Source: Trileptium ribeirensis
Lineage: Eukaryota > Nematoda > Enoplea > Enoplida > Thoracostomopsidae
Assembly (NCBI GenBank): GCA_030248225.1
Contig: JASANE010028394.1
Span: 83,193-147,192 of the forward strand
DNA length: 64,000 bases
Reading direction: 5' to 3'
Positions within the stretch are counted from its first letter, which is position 1, and the number at the start of each line of letters is the position of its first letter. The translations under genes and the position numbers were made by a program. The notes beneath the pieces were generated by a model, which saw only the letters and a program-made list of their open reading frames with translations, did not search any database and was not told where the DNA came from. Below are positions 46,836-59,048 of this stretch, piece by piece.

Positions 46836-47936
46836 CAGACACCCCCCCAAAGTGGCAATGATGGTAAGGGCGCTTTAGTCGACCGTCCCGAGTTAACGGG
46901 GCGACTGGCGGTGACCCGCCGAGTATTTTTGGAGACGTCTCCACGAGACAAACACAATGAGGGGCGGTTCGCCCGTTTTGGAATAAAGGGAAAAATCTCG
47001 GATAATTGGCGCCCACTAGTGGTTGGCGCCGGAAACTGGGGCATATTTGAATGACTACAGCGGGTCAGCGGGGAATCTGGCGGCGGCCCGGTACATGTCG
47101 TTGGATTTGTTTAGGTGAGATGAGCAAAACGAGTGGTCACATGCACCAGAGGGGTGAGACACCGAAGATGTAGGAAGGTGGGAGCTTGTATCAGTCGTAT
47201 GTTACAACGGAGTAATAGGTTAAAAAGGACGATTTCACCTGAGATACACTCAGGGAAGGGACGTTCAAGGTTGTGAGGAGAGACACAGGTGCCTTGTATC
47301 CCCACGCAGTCGCCTAAGAGACACATACACACATATATATAGTATGATATAAGTATATAGAAAAAGTAACAGTCCTGTTTCTGTCACGACAATCCAACTT
47401 AGCGTAAGTAGCCGTGGTCATTTCGAATTAAGAGTGGGTCTCTGGTACGGTCCGGGGTAGTTCTATCTCCAGCAATAGTCGTCAAAATTCTCTACCGACA
47501 TGCTCCGTTTATTTCCCGGATCAGGGTACTCTAGACGGTTAGGGGCCGTTAAATTAACCCGGCATCCGTCGTTTTCTGTAATCTGGAAATCCACAGTATT
47601 CGTAATTTCATCTTGTTGCGGCTTGTTGTTTTCCAAGGCCATTACTCAATACACAGCTCAAACCTGGTAGGCGTGATATTGTCAGTTTCAATCTCAACAA
47701 ACCTATTGGTTGGACTTTATCAGTCAGGGGCCTCCTATTCCGGGACGGTCCTAGCCGTAAAACCCTAGTGTTCAGTGACGACCGGTTAAGCTCCGAGTGA
47801 TTCCTTTTTTTATCGGTAAAGAGGCTCGATTTCCAACTAGCATAGCGCCTCTCAAATCAGTTGGAGTAACCTAATTTCTCGCTATTCGATCCTAACCGCT
47901 TTGCGTACCACTCGTCCCAACAATCATACAAAATGT
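46836..47936. other. no recognisable gene
   Basis: 46840-47110 is GC-richer than its surroundings and open on both strands for about 100 codons, but shows no motif. The remainder is unassigned non-coding sequence. Confidence 0.4.
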
Positions 47937-48114
47937 CATCAAATGATAATATATGGCATAGTATGGTAAAAAGTGATCAATTGATAATATACGGCATTAA
48001 TTTAGGCATACAAAGTACGGCATAATAAGGTAAAAATGTGATCAACGGATAATATACGGCATTAATTTAGGCATACAAAGTACGGCATAATAAGGTAAAA
48101 ATGTGATCCACTGA
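47937..48114. repeat. 65-bp tandem satellite, left part
   Basis: Units begin GTGATCAA at 47973, 48038 and 48103 (period exactly 65 bp), containing TAATATACGGCATTAATTTAGGCATAC and CGGCATAATAAGG. A truncated unit precedes. The array is interrupted in the third unit at 48114 and resumes at 48982. Confidence 0.85.
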
Positions 48115-48981
48115 TTGAATTCGAGTGGAACGAGAATTTTCAATTTTGGCTTTGGAGGGGGGTTGAGGAGGTCCTGTCTGTGTGTGTCTATGTGTGTCTG
48201 TGTGTGTCTGTCGCACCTGGATCTCGATCACGGTTGGGCGGATTTTGATGCAAGATAGCTCATTCGAACCACAATCATCCATTTAGATCTAATGACCCAC
48301 CCCGATTTTTGATTTTTATGCCGTGGGAAAAGTTATGGGGCAAAATGACGTCATTTGGGCCCATTTTTCGGACACCCCTTCCAGTTTTTGCTACCTTTCT
48401 CAATAAGTACACGAGGTACCCGCAAACTAACAGGCCTATTCCATGTAGCTTTAGCAGTGCTTTCCAATGATGTATAACAAGTTTTTCAACTACTTCCCAA
48501 TCTGGAGTCTATAAGCTTATAGTTGGCGCCAAATTTCATATTTGGTGAAAAGTCGTGGGAAATGCACCTAAATGTGTGCTTATTGTTGGTTTTAGTGTCG
48601 GATATGGGGTTTTCTGGGCAACAAGCTGATTGCGAGTGTCAAAAATATTATGTGGCAAATATTTTTCACACTTCTGCTTCATACTTGGTACGAAAAATAA
48701 GATTTTTCTCAAGTGTCGGTTTGAATTCTTTAACGTTCTTTTCACGGTCAGTTTATGGTTTTATTAATTATTAAATTGTTAGTTGATTGTTTTTGTACTC
48801 GTTGTATGACGTTTTGTCTACTGCATACGTTGGCTATCAAAAGAGGCGGGCGTAACTATGACTCATCACTCACGGTTTATATAATGCTTCACCTGCGTAC
48901 TGCGTATAGGCTCCTTCTACAACAGACTTCGGGGGATAGTTCTCACCACTCGAATTATGGCTCGCAAGCGAGCTTCACTAG
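48115..48981 (+). mobile_element. non-autonomous Helitron/HINE-like element, copy 1
   Basis: No coding capacity. Inverted subterminal repeats AATTCGAGTGG (48118-48128) and CCACTCGAATT (48946-48956), a 3' hairpin GCTCGCAAGCGAGC (48960-48973) and a terminal CTAG (48978-48981) fit Helitron/Helentron-derived elements. It interrupts a 65-bp satellite unit between A (48114) and T (48982) with no target duplication, as Helitrons do. A TG/TC-rich microsatellite lies at about 48170-48212. The 5' end TT differs from the canonical TC, hence HINE-like. Confidence 0.7.
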
Positions 48982-49222
48982 TAATATACAGCATTAATTT
49001 AGGCATACAAAGTACGGCATAATAAGGTAAAGCTGTGATCAATTTGTAAAATACGACGTATTTTGATAAGCAAGAAAACAACGTTGCCACTGAGCCACGG
49101 CACCGAGCATCATACCATGCCTACCCCAAATGAGTTCCTTGATGTTCTTAGGCGATTTTGACGCCAAAATCATGAAAAATACGCGTAACGGGCCGGAATG
49201 GTCCTGTTACAATTATACCGCA
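48982..49222. repeat. satellite remainder and spacer
   Basis: 48982-49047 is the rest of the interrupted 65-bp unit plus the start of the next. 49048-49222 is unassigned spacer without coding potential. Confidence 0.7.
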
Positions 49223-50014
49223 TTCCACTCGCGAGCGAAGCGAGGGAGTGGAACGAAAATTTTCAATTTTGGCTTTGGAGGGGGGTTGAGGAGGTCCTGT
49301 CTGTCTGTGTGTCTGTGTGTGTCTGTGTCTGTCGCACCTGGATCTCGATAACGGTTGGGCGGATTGTGATGCAAGATAGCTCATTCGAACCGCAATAGCC
49401 GATTTAGGTGTAGTGACGGAGCCCGATTTTTGAATTTTCTAGCGTGGGAAAAGTTATGGGGCAAAATGACATCATTTTGGCCCATTTTTCGAGCATCCCC
49501 TCCAGTTTTTGCGAGTTCTCTCAATAAGTAAACGAGTTATCCGCAAACTAATAGGCCTATTCCATGTAGCCTTACCAGGCCTTCCAATGATATATAACAA
49601 GTTTTTCAACTACTTCCCTATCTGGAGTCTGTAAGCTTATAGTTGGCGCCAAATTTCATATTTGGTGAAAAGTCGTGGGAAATGCACGTAAATGTGTGTT
49701 TTTTGTTGCTTTTAGTGTCTTATATAGGGTTTTCTGGGCAGATAAACTTAAAAATATTGTTGAGCAAATATTTTTTACACTTCTGGTTCGTACTTGGCAT
49801 AAAAAATGACGTTTTCGAAATTTTTGGTGAGAAGTCGTGGGAAAAGCACCTAAATGTGTGTTTATTGTTGGTGTTAGTGTCGGATATGGGGTTTTCTGGG
49901 CCGACAAGCTCATTGCGAGTGTCAAAAATATTGTGTGGCATATATTTTTCACACTTCTGCTTCGGTGGATTGTTCTCACCACTCGAATTCTGGCTCGCAA
50001 GCGAGCTTTACTAG
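49223..50014 (+). mobile_element. non-autonomous Helitron/HINE-like element, copy 2
   Basis: Similar to copy 1 from GAGTGGAACGA onwards, with the same 3' hairpin (49993-50006) and terminal CTAG (50011-50014) before a T. The 5' end instead carries CCACTCGCGAGCGAAGCGAGGGAGTGG-type nested inverted repeats (49225-49251). An internal segment is duplicated in tandem (about 49665-49805 and 49828-49965). The flanks again read A at 49222 and T at 50015. Confidence 0.65.
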
Positions 50015-53000
50015 TTAATATTGTTATTTTTTAAGCAGCTTAATAGGTATTCAGTGATATTACTGTCAATAAAGTCAGTATAATATGTTACTTTTAGCAA
50101 AGAGAAAAGTCTAACAATAAACAACACATTATGTGTAACATTGTTTAACAGCTGTACATTTGCATTCATCTGACTTAATTTTTTCAATTCTAATTATTGT
50201 TTAAAACATTGCTCTTATTAAAAATACTGCGGCAAATGCATATTTACGTATTTTAATCATTATTAGTACAATACAGCAACACTGCTCTCACAACATTTCC
50301 ACATTCTCGAAGCGTACACAATCTGTGTTAACATTAACAGTATTTGGTTAAATTCAGCAACACCACTGCAAATAACGCTATTTGTACCACCACACATACT
50401 ACTAAAAGCACGCTGGCATAATGTTTCAAACAACATTGCTTTTATGGTGAAAAATATTGACTGGACTTAATGATAAGCTGAAATATACACAATAATGTAG
50501 CTACCGTTGTAGGTTATAATTAGGTTTAGTTGATTTAAAGTATTAGATAAGTTAACAAATATTAACAAGTATGTTTAAAAATACTCAAGCAATAGTTTGT
50601 TGTTGTGAGTAGCAAATCTTCAGCTAGTATAAAGTGCAAATTGGTACTATAAAGCTATTACGTATCATAATACTTTCTGTTTATTAATGCAGAGTTTCTG
50701 TGTAATATTGTGTTTTTAACTTATTTGATATTATGTCTTAAGTAAATATAGCGCAGTAGTTATATCCCTGTTTTGGAATCTATCAGAAATAATTTTGGAT
50801 ATTATGCTTGAATGTTTCATCCTTAAGATATGTAAACTTGCCTTGAATTTATCGAATTCTGGTTTAGAGAGATTATCTATCTATGGCAGTATATACCTTA
50901 CCGGTGTATCTATTGTTTCCAGTAATTTTCTTGCTACATGTCTACAACATATAACATTGAACAAATCATGCTTTCAATCTTAACTGAAATGTTATGATAC
51001 AGAAGAGTCCGATGAGAACAATGTCGTTCTAGGAAATGTAAAATGACTTTTGCCCCTTGTTTGTTGTTGGCGAAGTAGTCAGCGGATTGTTGGTTTTAAA
51101 TGTATAAATCGGTGGTGCTTGCCATGCCAGGCAACAGGTAATGATTATACAAGCTAAGGGAAAAGCGGGAGATTCGGACCCCACCCGTCGGGGTGAGCGC
51201 CGATCCCGCCTTACTCCGAGCGCCGAAGACGCGCGGAAATTTTTGCAAAATAACTTGAGTTTCTATTGAAAGTTTATGATGTCTTCACGTAGCTGTAGGA
51301 TTTTGTTGCTTTCGTTGATTTATGTACCGTATCCGTTGATAACAATACAATGTAAATCAAATTAAAATTTGCCTACTCTATTGCGTATCTAGGTTAATTT
51401 CCATTTATTTATTTGTTCATGAAGCGCATGAAGGGAGAACCAACCGGTAAGAACATTGTCGCTTTGCGTAGTTACACAATCTATGTGATTAGGTTCATTT
51501 CTGAAATCGATGTTCATCAAGCACCCCATCCGACGTACAGTTAATACTCCACAAATACCGTTAATTCATTTATTATGCGTACCTCGTAATCAAAAATATA
51601 TTGCTTTTGAGGTATAAGTAAAGAAATGCAAATTCGTTTTCTTGTCTTGCTCTGGTATTCAGCCAAGCATTTAGTGTTCTTTTTTAATTCCTAACGTAAT
51701 TAATATTAATACTGTTTGGATTATCGACTTTTATATTTTTGTACAATCGGGACGCAAACTTTCAGGAGTTTCATAGGAACATATGAATTATGCTATCTGA
51801 AATAGATTAGCCACATACATCTAGTTGCATAATATTAGGTTACCACGTCTCGGTTTGCCCAAAAGGTAATTACTATCATTAACTATATGCACTTCTTTCA
51901 AATATTTAGCGGTTACATTTAATTCTTTCGTGCCCACTAGGTCCAAACGGAGATTGTGAGTCGCTGTGTTTACTCAGTTTATAGCATGCTGTACGTTTGC
52001 ACGTGCGTTATTACTTGTGAGGTTACTTAAGAAACCGAGCAACCGCACCCAGATAACGTAGTGGTTTGCGCACACAACTTTTAACCTTAGGTCTAGGGTT
52101 GGATCCCTAGCGGCGGCTTAAGTTTGCCAAACGTTCCATGATATACAAATTAATTCAGGCATGAAAGTGTTAACAAACGATTCTGAAACTGCCATTAGAT
52201 ATACACATGCACTGAGTGTCTGTATATATGATGTATATATACTGCATCCAGAAGCTAAAGCTTACTGGATATCTTTAGAAAAATTCGACATATTAAGTAC
52301 TGTAGCATTCACAGAGACTGGTATGCAGTCACATCACATCGTAACAAAGTTTCGAAAAAGCTGCTACGGAAAGTGTGTCACTTTTCGAAAAACTGCAACA
52401 GAAACTGTGTGTTACTTTAGAAAAAAACTAGACCAGTTTAAGACCAGTTTTTTTTCTGAATTTCCACGTTTGCGCGCATCATGAGTCATTGTGGCTGTTC
52501 CATATATTGCTTCGTAAATTGTTAAAAGTATATCTTTTCACGAATAGCATGAATTTCAATAAAACATCATGGTAATCCGCAGATAGCACAGCAACCCACA
52601 ATGCAAGGGTATCGCCCTAATTAGTAGTATCTGGCTGTACACTGTTTCCAAACGGCTTTATTATTTCCAGATTTTAACAATCGGTACAGCACTATAAATA
52701 TAAGTGTAGTGTACAAAAAAGCTTTGCCAACTGGTACCCAATTTAGTTGAAACTTTGGCGTAACTCGTCGTCACATTTGTTATATCCACAACGCCAGCTA
52801 CTTTTATATACCTTCTGATTTATCACTGTTGACTGCGGGTGTTTATTACCGTATCGATGCATTTTATCACAATGTCATATATTGTACTCATCGATACAAA
52901 TTACAATGTCCTCATGTATTATTGTGCTAGTTGAAGAGTACTGAAATATTTTGCTGAAATTGATGATATCCGTGAACAGAAATACTTTTGACACTTTAAG

Positions 53001-53330
53001 AAACATTATACTGAACCACCGTGCAAATTCAGAAAAACCAAAAAGCAAGGGTGCACAAATTGGGTTTGACTTTTTGTAATTGTAGCAAAGCTAGTCCTAA
53101 TAAGTTTCAACAAGAACCCGTATTATGTATAATGTAGCACTCAGGACCTAGGACTCAGCTCACCACACAAGCTTAGTATGAACCTCCAAGAAATATTAAG
53201 GACACAGGACTCCCTGAACAAAATCAGTCACGGCTAAGTTAACTAATTCAATCTTAAACACAGAGACACAGAAAGCTAGGACGCACACTCTCTAAAATTT
53301 CTCCTATTATTGCCCCAAGTATTTTACTAT
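50015..53330. other. mostly non-coding, no recognisable gene
   Basis: AT-rich sequence with scattered short open frames and no motif. 51175-51230 holds a GC-rich hairpin-forming island (ACCCCACCCGTCGGGGT). A tRNA-like segment near 52045-52125 is listed separately. Confidence 0.4.
52045..52125 (+). repeat. tRNA-like SINE head
   Basis: TAACGTAGTGG resembles an A box and GGGTTGGATCCC a B box at about the right distance, with a CTTTTAACC segment like a lysine-tRNA anticodon loop between them. Stems are imperfect. I read it as a tRNA-derived repeat rather than a gene. Confidence 0.35.
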
Positions 53331-53334
53331 GGTC

Positions 53335-54000
53335 AAGAATAAACAACAGTTGAAACGGTGAGAGCGACCGTGAGGTCTAATAGTGCTATAGGGCAACCAC
53401 AGTTAAAATTCTCACAAATCAAGGAAGGGGATAAGCGTCCTCCCAACAAAACTCTACCCTATAATATAGGAAGGGAATAACTCGTCCTTCCTCGCACAAA
53501 CAACTTTTAATGCTAGTGTAAATTAATTGAAGAGCTACTTACCAGCTGCGGTTTCTTCGGAGACTAACTCTCCTATAGGTATACAAAGTTACGAGTTTGC
53601 AGTATGTATGCCCCAAGCTATCTTTAGGTATATTATGTAACAGGGTACCCAAGAGAACAATTGTTGAAAACGGTGAGTGTGACCGTGAGGTCTGATAATA
53701 GACAGATAAATCTCCAACCAATACAAGCTAAAGATACCGAAAGGAAGGGAATTAGCGTCCTTCGCTGCTACACACTTAACTCTTAAGCCACTAGAAGACG
53801 ACCAAACGTCTTAGCTAATAGGGTACCACAGTTACTCAAACTCCACCACTAGTTTCCCAATTGCTACTGTGTTACAGTGTGCTTATACTCAACACTTAGA
53901 AAAATTTCAACATAAATAATAATAGAGCTACTTACCAGCGGCAACTGCTTCGGAGAGAACTCACCGACTGAGCTGTGCAGCTGGCTTATATACACAGAAA
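53335..54000 (-). repeat. duplicated promoter/LTR-like block
   Basis: Two copies (about 53335-53570 and 53650-53960) share CGGTGAG..GACCGTGAGGTCT, GGAAGGGAAT..GTCCTTC and GAGCTACTTACCAGC. On the minus strand each ends in a donor-like CTGGTAAGTAGCTC. The right copy also has TATATAAG (53992-53985) followed by an initiator-like TCAGTC (53971-53966). The arrangement suggests tandem 5' ends of a dispersed element, transcribed leftwards. No coding part is attached. Confidence 0.4.
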
Positions 54001-57000
54001 TCCTAGACTACATCAATTCTAGGAAAATGTTTAATTGCCTCAAGAACAAACCGAAATGCCACTATACTCAGTGGTTCGGGTTTTGTTAACCTTTCAGCAA
54101 TATTAAAATAAAACCCCACACATTCAAGTAGAAATCGTCTAATTCTCAGAAGTCAGCCACCTATAATGTTTTAAAATAAATTTTAAGATTATTAATTCTT
54201 AAAAAAATAAAAAATTTAATAAAAATAAAAAATCAATAAATCACCACACAAACACACTCATAAACATTTATATATATATATATACACATATACATGTTTG
54301 CAAAATGTCAGCTCAATCAACTGCGCACTCAGTAAGAACACCTTGAAGCCACAACAACAACATAGTAATAACAAGTCTTGTATTAACTGGGGTAGAAAAA
54401 AATCCAACCCTTACCATGGCATGTTATCTTACTGCCAGACGGGTAGAAAAAATCGTACTCGGTCCAATTGAGGTCATAAATCATACATGCTCTTCGGTCG
54501 TGAGGGGAAGGCCTGCGGAGGAGCGGTAGCTTAGACGTAGCAGTATAGTAACCAACGAAATTTTAAGCTAACTGTACGTTCATTCACCACCTGAGTGATT
54601 GTTTATCCCCACGTTCTTGATTGTTTGAGCTTGAGTAATAGGAATTTTCTCAGATTTCTGCCTTAAATCAATCTGTTTTGAAATTCAAAAAGCATCAAAG
54701 CTTAACTTATTTTTTAGCTTACACAAATTTTTCCAAAACACGGGGTAACATAAGATTTTATGAAATTAGTTGAGAATTAAATTTAGGATATAATGGATAA
54801 CTAAACTCGCGCTACGCTTGTCTTGGTTTATTCAGCCTCAGCTCTATTTGTGGCGTTTCACTCGGTACGTACCTGCAACTATAGCACCCGGAAAACACCC
54901 GTGTCAAAGCAAACTTGATGTCATACGGTCTCCAGTGCCAGGCAACCGCTGCCCCACATCCGACCGTTTGTTTGCCACCCTTCCCCGTCGTCGCCCATTT
55001 ATCAGCCCCGAAGGAACTGTAGGCTCCAACCATGCAGACTCTCCTATGTCGCAGAGCATTCGTCTTGCACACTGTTAACGAGTTAACAGGGCCGCCACTA
55101 CCGAAGTAAGTAGCGCCGACAGTCTGCATGACCGGGTCCGTTTCCAGACCTAGGGTACCTTCGCAGGGAGCGGCAAACGCACAATCGAACATGGGACAAG
55201 CCAAGCCACCTGACACCAAAGCGACATCACAGACATCAGACAAAAGTCCCCAATGACACAGATATCGCCGAGCACCAAACTATACGCGTAAATTAAAGCC
55301 TCAAACTCGAACTAAAAGAATCCTCAGAACACGGCAAGGTGATGCAAGATTAATTGTGTCGTTCTCATTTGAAACCTGGTGAACTATGTCTATGTTGAAA
55401 TAATAATGTAAAAGCTTGTGAAATGTAACTATTATTTTCACTTTTGCCGACGTAGAATCAACTTTACTTCGCTGTGTACCAAGTGAACCAAGAACAAAAA
55501 TACAGCAAACACAATTTGTGAAGACTTCACACGATCATTAAATAAAAAACCCTTACATACAAATCTTAAAAGCCTCAACTCTTTTCAAACTTTATCTTTA
55601 CACCTTACATTACAAGCTTGTAGCACCACTACTACAACTGACGCGAAACAAAACCACTGCCGCGCAATAAAAAAACAAAAAAATGCGATGCAGTGTTTAC
55701 AAGAGCAAAGGGCCGAAAGTTAAAGCTACATACGAAACGCGGTTATGTCAAACTACCTGCCCGCTACTGTTGTCATTTCCGACATTAAAGCATGTGAAAC
55801 CCCTGCAGCCAGAGAAACGTATAAAAATTTAAAGCAGCAAAATTAGAACAATTTATTGAAACCAACATTATGGCTGAAGCATTTTTACCATAGCACAGGT
55901 ATCGATCGCAATGTTTTGTCTGTCCCTGCATTGCAGCAGGCAGCCACACAACGTACACCAACCGCATGCAAAATATTCTTTAGATTGGTTTCGTATTCAA
56001 GGAAAGGGTATTCAAATTAACGATCTCCCTGCAACTTCCAACTACAAAAAGACGATAATATTATTGGTAAATAAATACTTGGATAATAACTAAATAATAA
56101 GGTAAACATTGTTTCTGGTTTGAATTAAACTGATAAATACGATGTCGAACCCAGCGATTCCAGCGCGTCACCTGGTAGCCAATATATTATAAAGCCACAT
56201 GTAGAACACTTTACGATCAAAAAGCAAAGATATTCTCGCAAGCTAAGCTGTAATATACCACCAAACATGCACTGTTTATAGCAGCTTTCTAGAATTTTTC
56301 GCAAATCGACAAGTTTTACAACATCAAAAATTACAAAATTTACACAGCGCCAGAAATTGTAAATATGTGCGCAAAAAAACTTTGCAAAACTGAGTCATCG
56401 GAAAACCGTCACCAAATGTTTTTTTAGAAACCGTGGTACACATTATTTTGAAAGAGCTCAATGTTAGAACGAGCTTCGAAAAACGAAACTTCTTTAATGA
56501 TGGCCAGAGGCGTTGTACATATGGTTTGAGAGGGGTCCGACCCACGGGTTACCTCTTATCGACACCTATGATGTAACGGTTATCACAAGGCCTGAGTTCA
56601 TGCAGCGCAGTGCAATACTGCCTCTTACCACGAGCACTAAATTTGACGTTATACATACTGGATTGACTGGGAAACATTTAGCTCCACCGAACCGATTGGA
56701 AGCTCACTCAAGCCACTACAATACATTCGGTTGGTGCTTGTTAGACGAGCTATAAGTGATGCTCTCATATAATGTCACCTAGTCTTTTGGATTTCAGTAA
56801 CATCATGGAGGAAGTAACGAGTAAGCTAGCTCGCGTAAGTCTGAGAACCTCATATCCCATTAATAAATAAATATATATATATTTGGATTAATATTACTTT
56901 TTCAGCTTGTATTCTTCAGTTCTGAAAAGAACAGCTAAAATTGAAATGACTCAGAGGAGGGTTACCCAGGACGTTGTCAACATTTTTGCTTCAGCTAACA

Positions 57001-57590
57001 CACCTTGAGCTTTCCACAGTGTGCTCGAAATTCAATATCCACTTCTCGAACCGAGGGGTAAATTAGCAAGGTTCAACAAATATATATATGGTATTATCGT
57101 ATTTCACTAACACTAATCATAATAGTAGTTACTAGAGTTCACGATTGAACAGTGAAACACAATTATCCCGATTATTGAAGATTATCATAGATAAAATCTT
57201 TCTTAATATGCATTATGAAACTTAAGGTGGCCATGCACACGTATTTCACTACAAAATTATTCATATTTTGTATTTATATATTCATCACGAAATCGTTCAT
57301 ACTTTGTAATCAACGATATGTATCATCCTGTTTCACGATCCTCAGGACACGAGACGAAGCTCCCGCGAGTCTAAAAAATTGTTATGATCATAATTGCTTG
57401 CCACACAACTGTCTCATGCCATTATACTATATTTTAAAACAATTACCTCGATTAGCAACTCAAATAGATGAACTCAACTCTAGCACGGTGTATATCATGG
57501 TATTCAGTTGTGGTGACGTTGCCTATTGACTATATCAAGAGAGTTAATACACTCTACACACATGGATGATGTGACAGAAAAAAGTAAAAA
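54001..57590. other. non-coding, one doubtful ORF
   Basis: A 143-codon minus frame (55243-54812) lies in a locally GC-richer stretch, is cysteine- and glycine-rich, and matches no family I know. An 86-codon plus frame overlaps it, so it may be chance. A short TATATA run occurs near 54265-54295. I see nothing else of note. Confidence 0.3.
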
Positions 57591-57594
57591 GTAT

Positions 57595-57955
57595 TCATAT
57601 TGGCGAGTGAGCCCTTATTGACGAAATAAGCTAATCTAAAGAGGTCAATATAGAGAATAATGTAGCATGTGAATGGTGAGGACGCCCTTGTGGGCTGAAT
57701 ACAAGAACTCTGCGAAGTATAGCACGTTATAAATGCAGCAGAAGACAATAAATAGTTTTTTAATGGCGAGTTCGCCCTCGTGGGCTGAGTACAAGATATG
57801 AGCGGAATATATCACATTTTAAATACAGCGAAAATGTTTTTTGTAATGGTGAGTACGCCCTCGTGGGCTGAATAACTATAATAACCACAAAACCACGATA
57901 TACTAATATAATATTTGGATGGTGAGAACGCCCTTGTGGGCTAACTACTACTGAT
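57595..57955. repeat. hairpin-bearing minisatellite
   Basis: Five degenerate units of about 70-90 bp each carry a core ATGGYGAGNACGCCCTYGTGGGCTGA (near 57602, 57672, 57762, 57845 and 57918; the first is the most decayed). In the other four the core forms a GCCC-TYGT-GGGC stem. Between cores the sequence is AT-rich and less conserved than the cores. Confidence 0.6.
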
Positions 57956-58095
57956 TTGCACGAGAAAATACAGTATTTTTTAATCATTTTTGTATGTAGA
58001 CGTATACATATACACAGTAAGCATACCAAGAAATACCATTTTTTTGTATTTTTTAAATATAAAATAACAAAACAGTTATACAGAAACACAATTAA

Positions 58096-59048
58096 CTAGA
58101 AATTTCTGACCTTGTAGCACCAAGTCGCGACCATGCACGTGACAAAGATGCCAGAATTTTCGTAAAAATAATATGGCGAATATTGGTGATATGAAGTGTA
58201 ATACGATGTCCGGAAGTCAAAGATTACGCCGGTAAAACGTAACACGTTTCGAGAATTGTAGCAAAATTCTATACACAAGAACAATTCCGGCGATGCAGTA
58301 CAAGTACCATAAAGTGATACCAGCGAACCAATGAAAATCAAATCGTGTAAGAATTAAACGGATTCTAGAAAGAATAGATTACATAAGTATCGTGATAAAG
58401 AATAATATGCACAGTATATCTATTATAAGGAAGGCAGTTCTGGCAAAATATAAGAACAAGTTAGTTAGAATTTAGAAACATAAGCTTTGATTAAAACAAA
58501 CTGACTTGTCTAGAAATGTGCGTTTAGAAAATTGAATAATAGGAAAATTACAACACTTCGTTAAACGAGATTCGCTAAAAGTACTTTAAATCATATATTA
58601 AAAAATAAAAGTGCGTAATTATTGTAACATGCTCTAGAGACAACTTGTAGAGAAAATCTGAAATCATATGTCATTTGTATAACCTCACGCCACGGTCAAT
58701 CTTACTGGATATCCACAAGAGATCTTGCGATCGTCCAGTCGGAACTCGAACCTAATACTTTAATTTGCATGAATAGGGCGATATTACCATACCACAAGCA
58801 CCGATTAACTCTCGTAATAGCCACTCTTTTTCCACTAGCGTAGCGAAACGATACTTTGACCCTATTATGACATCATTGCAAGCTTAGAATTGTCATATTC
58901 ATATTTCAATCAACGCATGAAAAAAACGGAAACCAAACATCGGACCTATTGACATACAAGTCTAGAAGTGTGTTAAGATGCTCAAATTACTATGCCATAA
59001 TGTATAATCTTAAGTAGCCCAAACGTGATCACCATTTAAAAATTAAAT
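58096..59048. other. spacer downstream of the third gypsy pol; tRNA-like repeat inside
   Basis: No coding region. This is where the 3' LTR of the minus-strand element should begin, but its partner lies outside the window and I cannot fix a boundary. At about 58805-58700 the minus strand has GGTGCTTGTGGTATGGTAA and a B-box-like GGTTCGAGTTCC, suggesting a tRNA-derived repeat. Confidence 0.35.

Noticed and set aside
47937..49050. CRISPR-like array from the 65-bp repeats
   Set aside because: Units are directly tandem without unique spacers and the genome is eukaryotic; this is satellite DNA.
54812..55243. Host gene of 143 codons
   Set aside because: No domain, overlapping plus-strand frame of similar quality and no splice context; could be chance in a GC-richer patch.
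57554..58089. Proline/arginine-rich repeat protein on the minus strand
   Set aside because: The apparent peptide repeats are translations of the minisatellite cores and are interrupted by stops on either strand.
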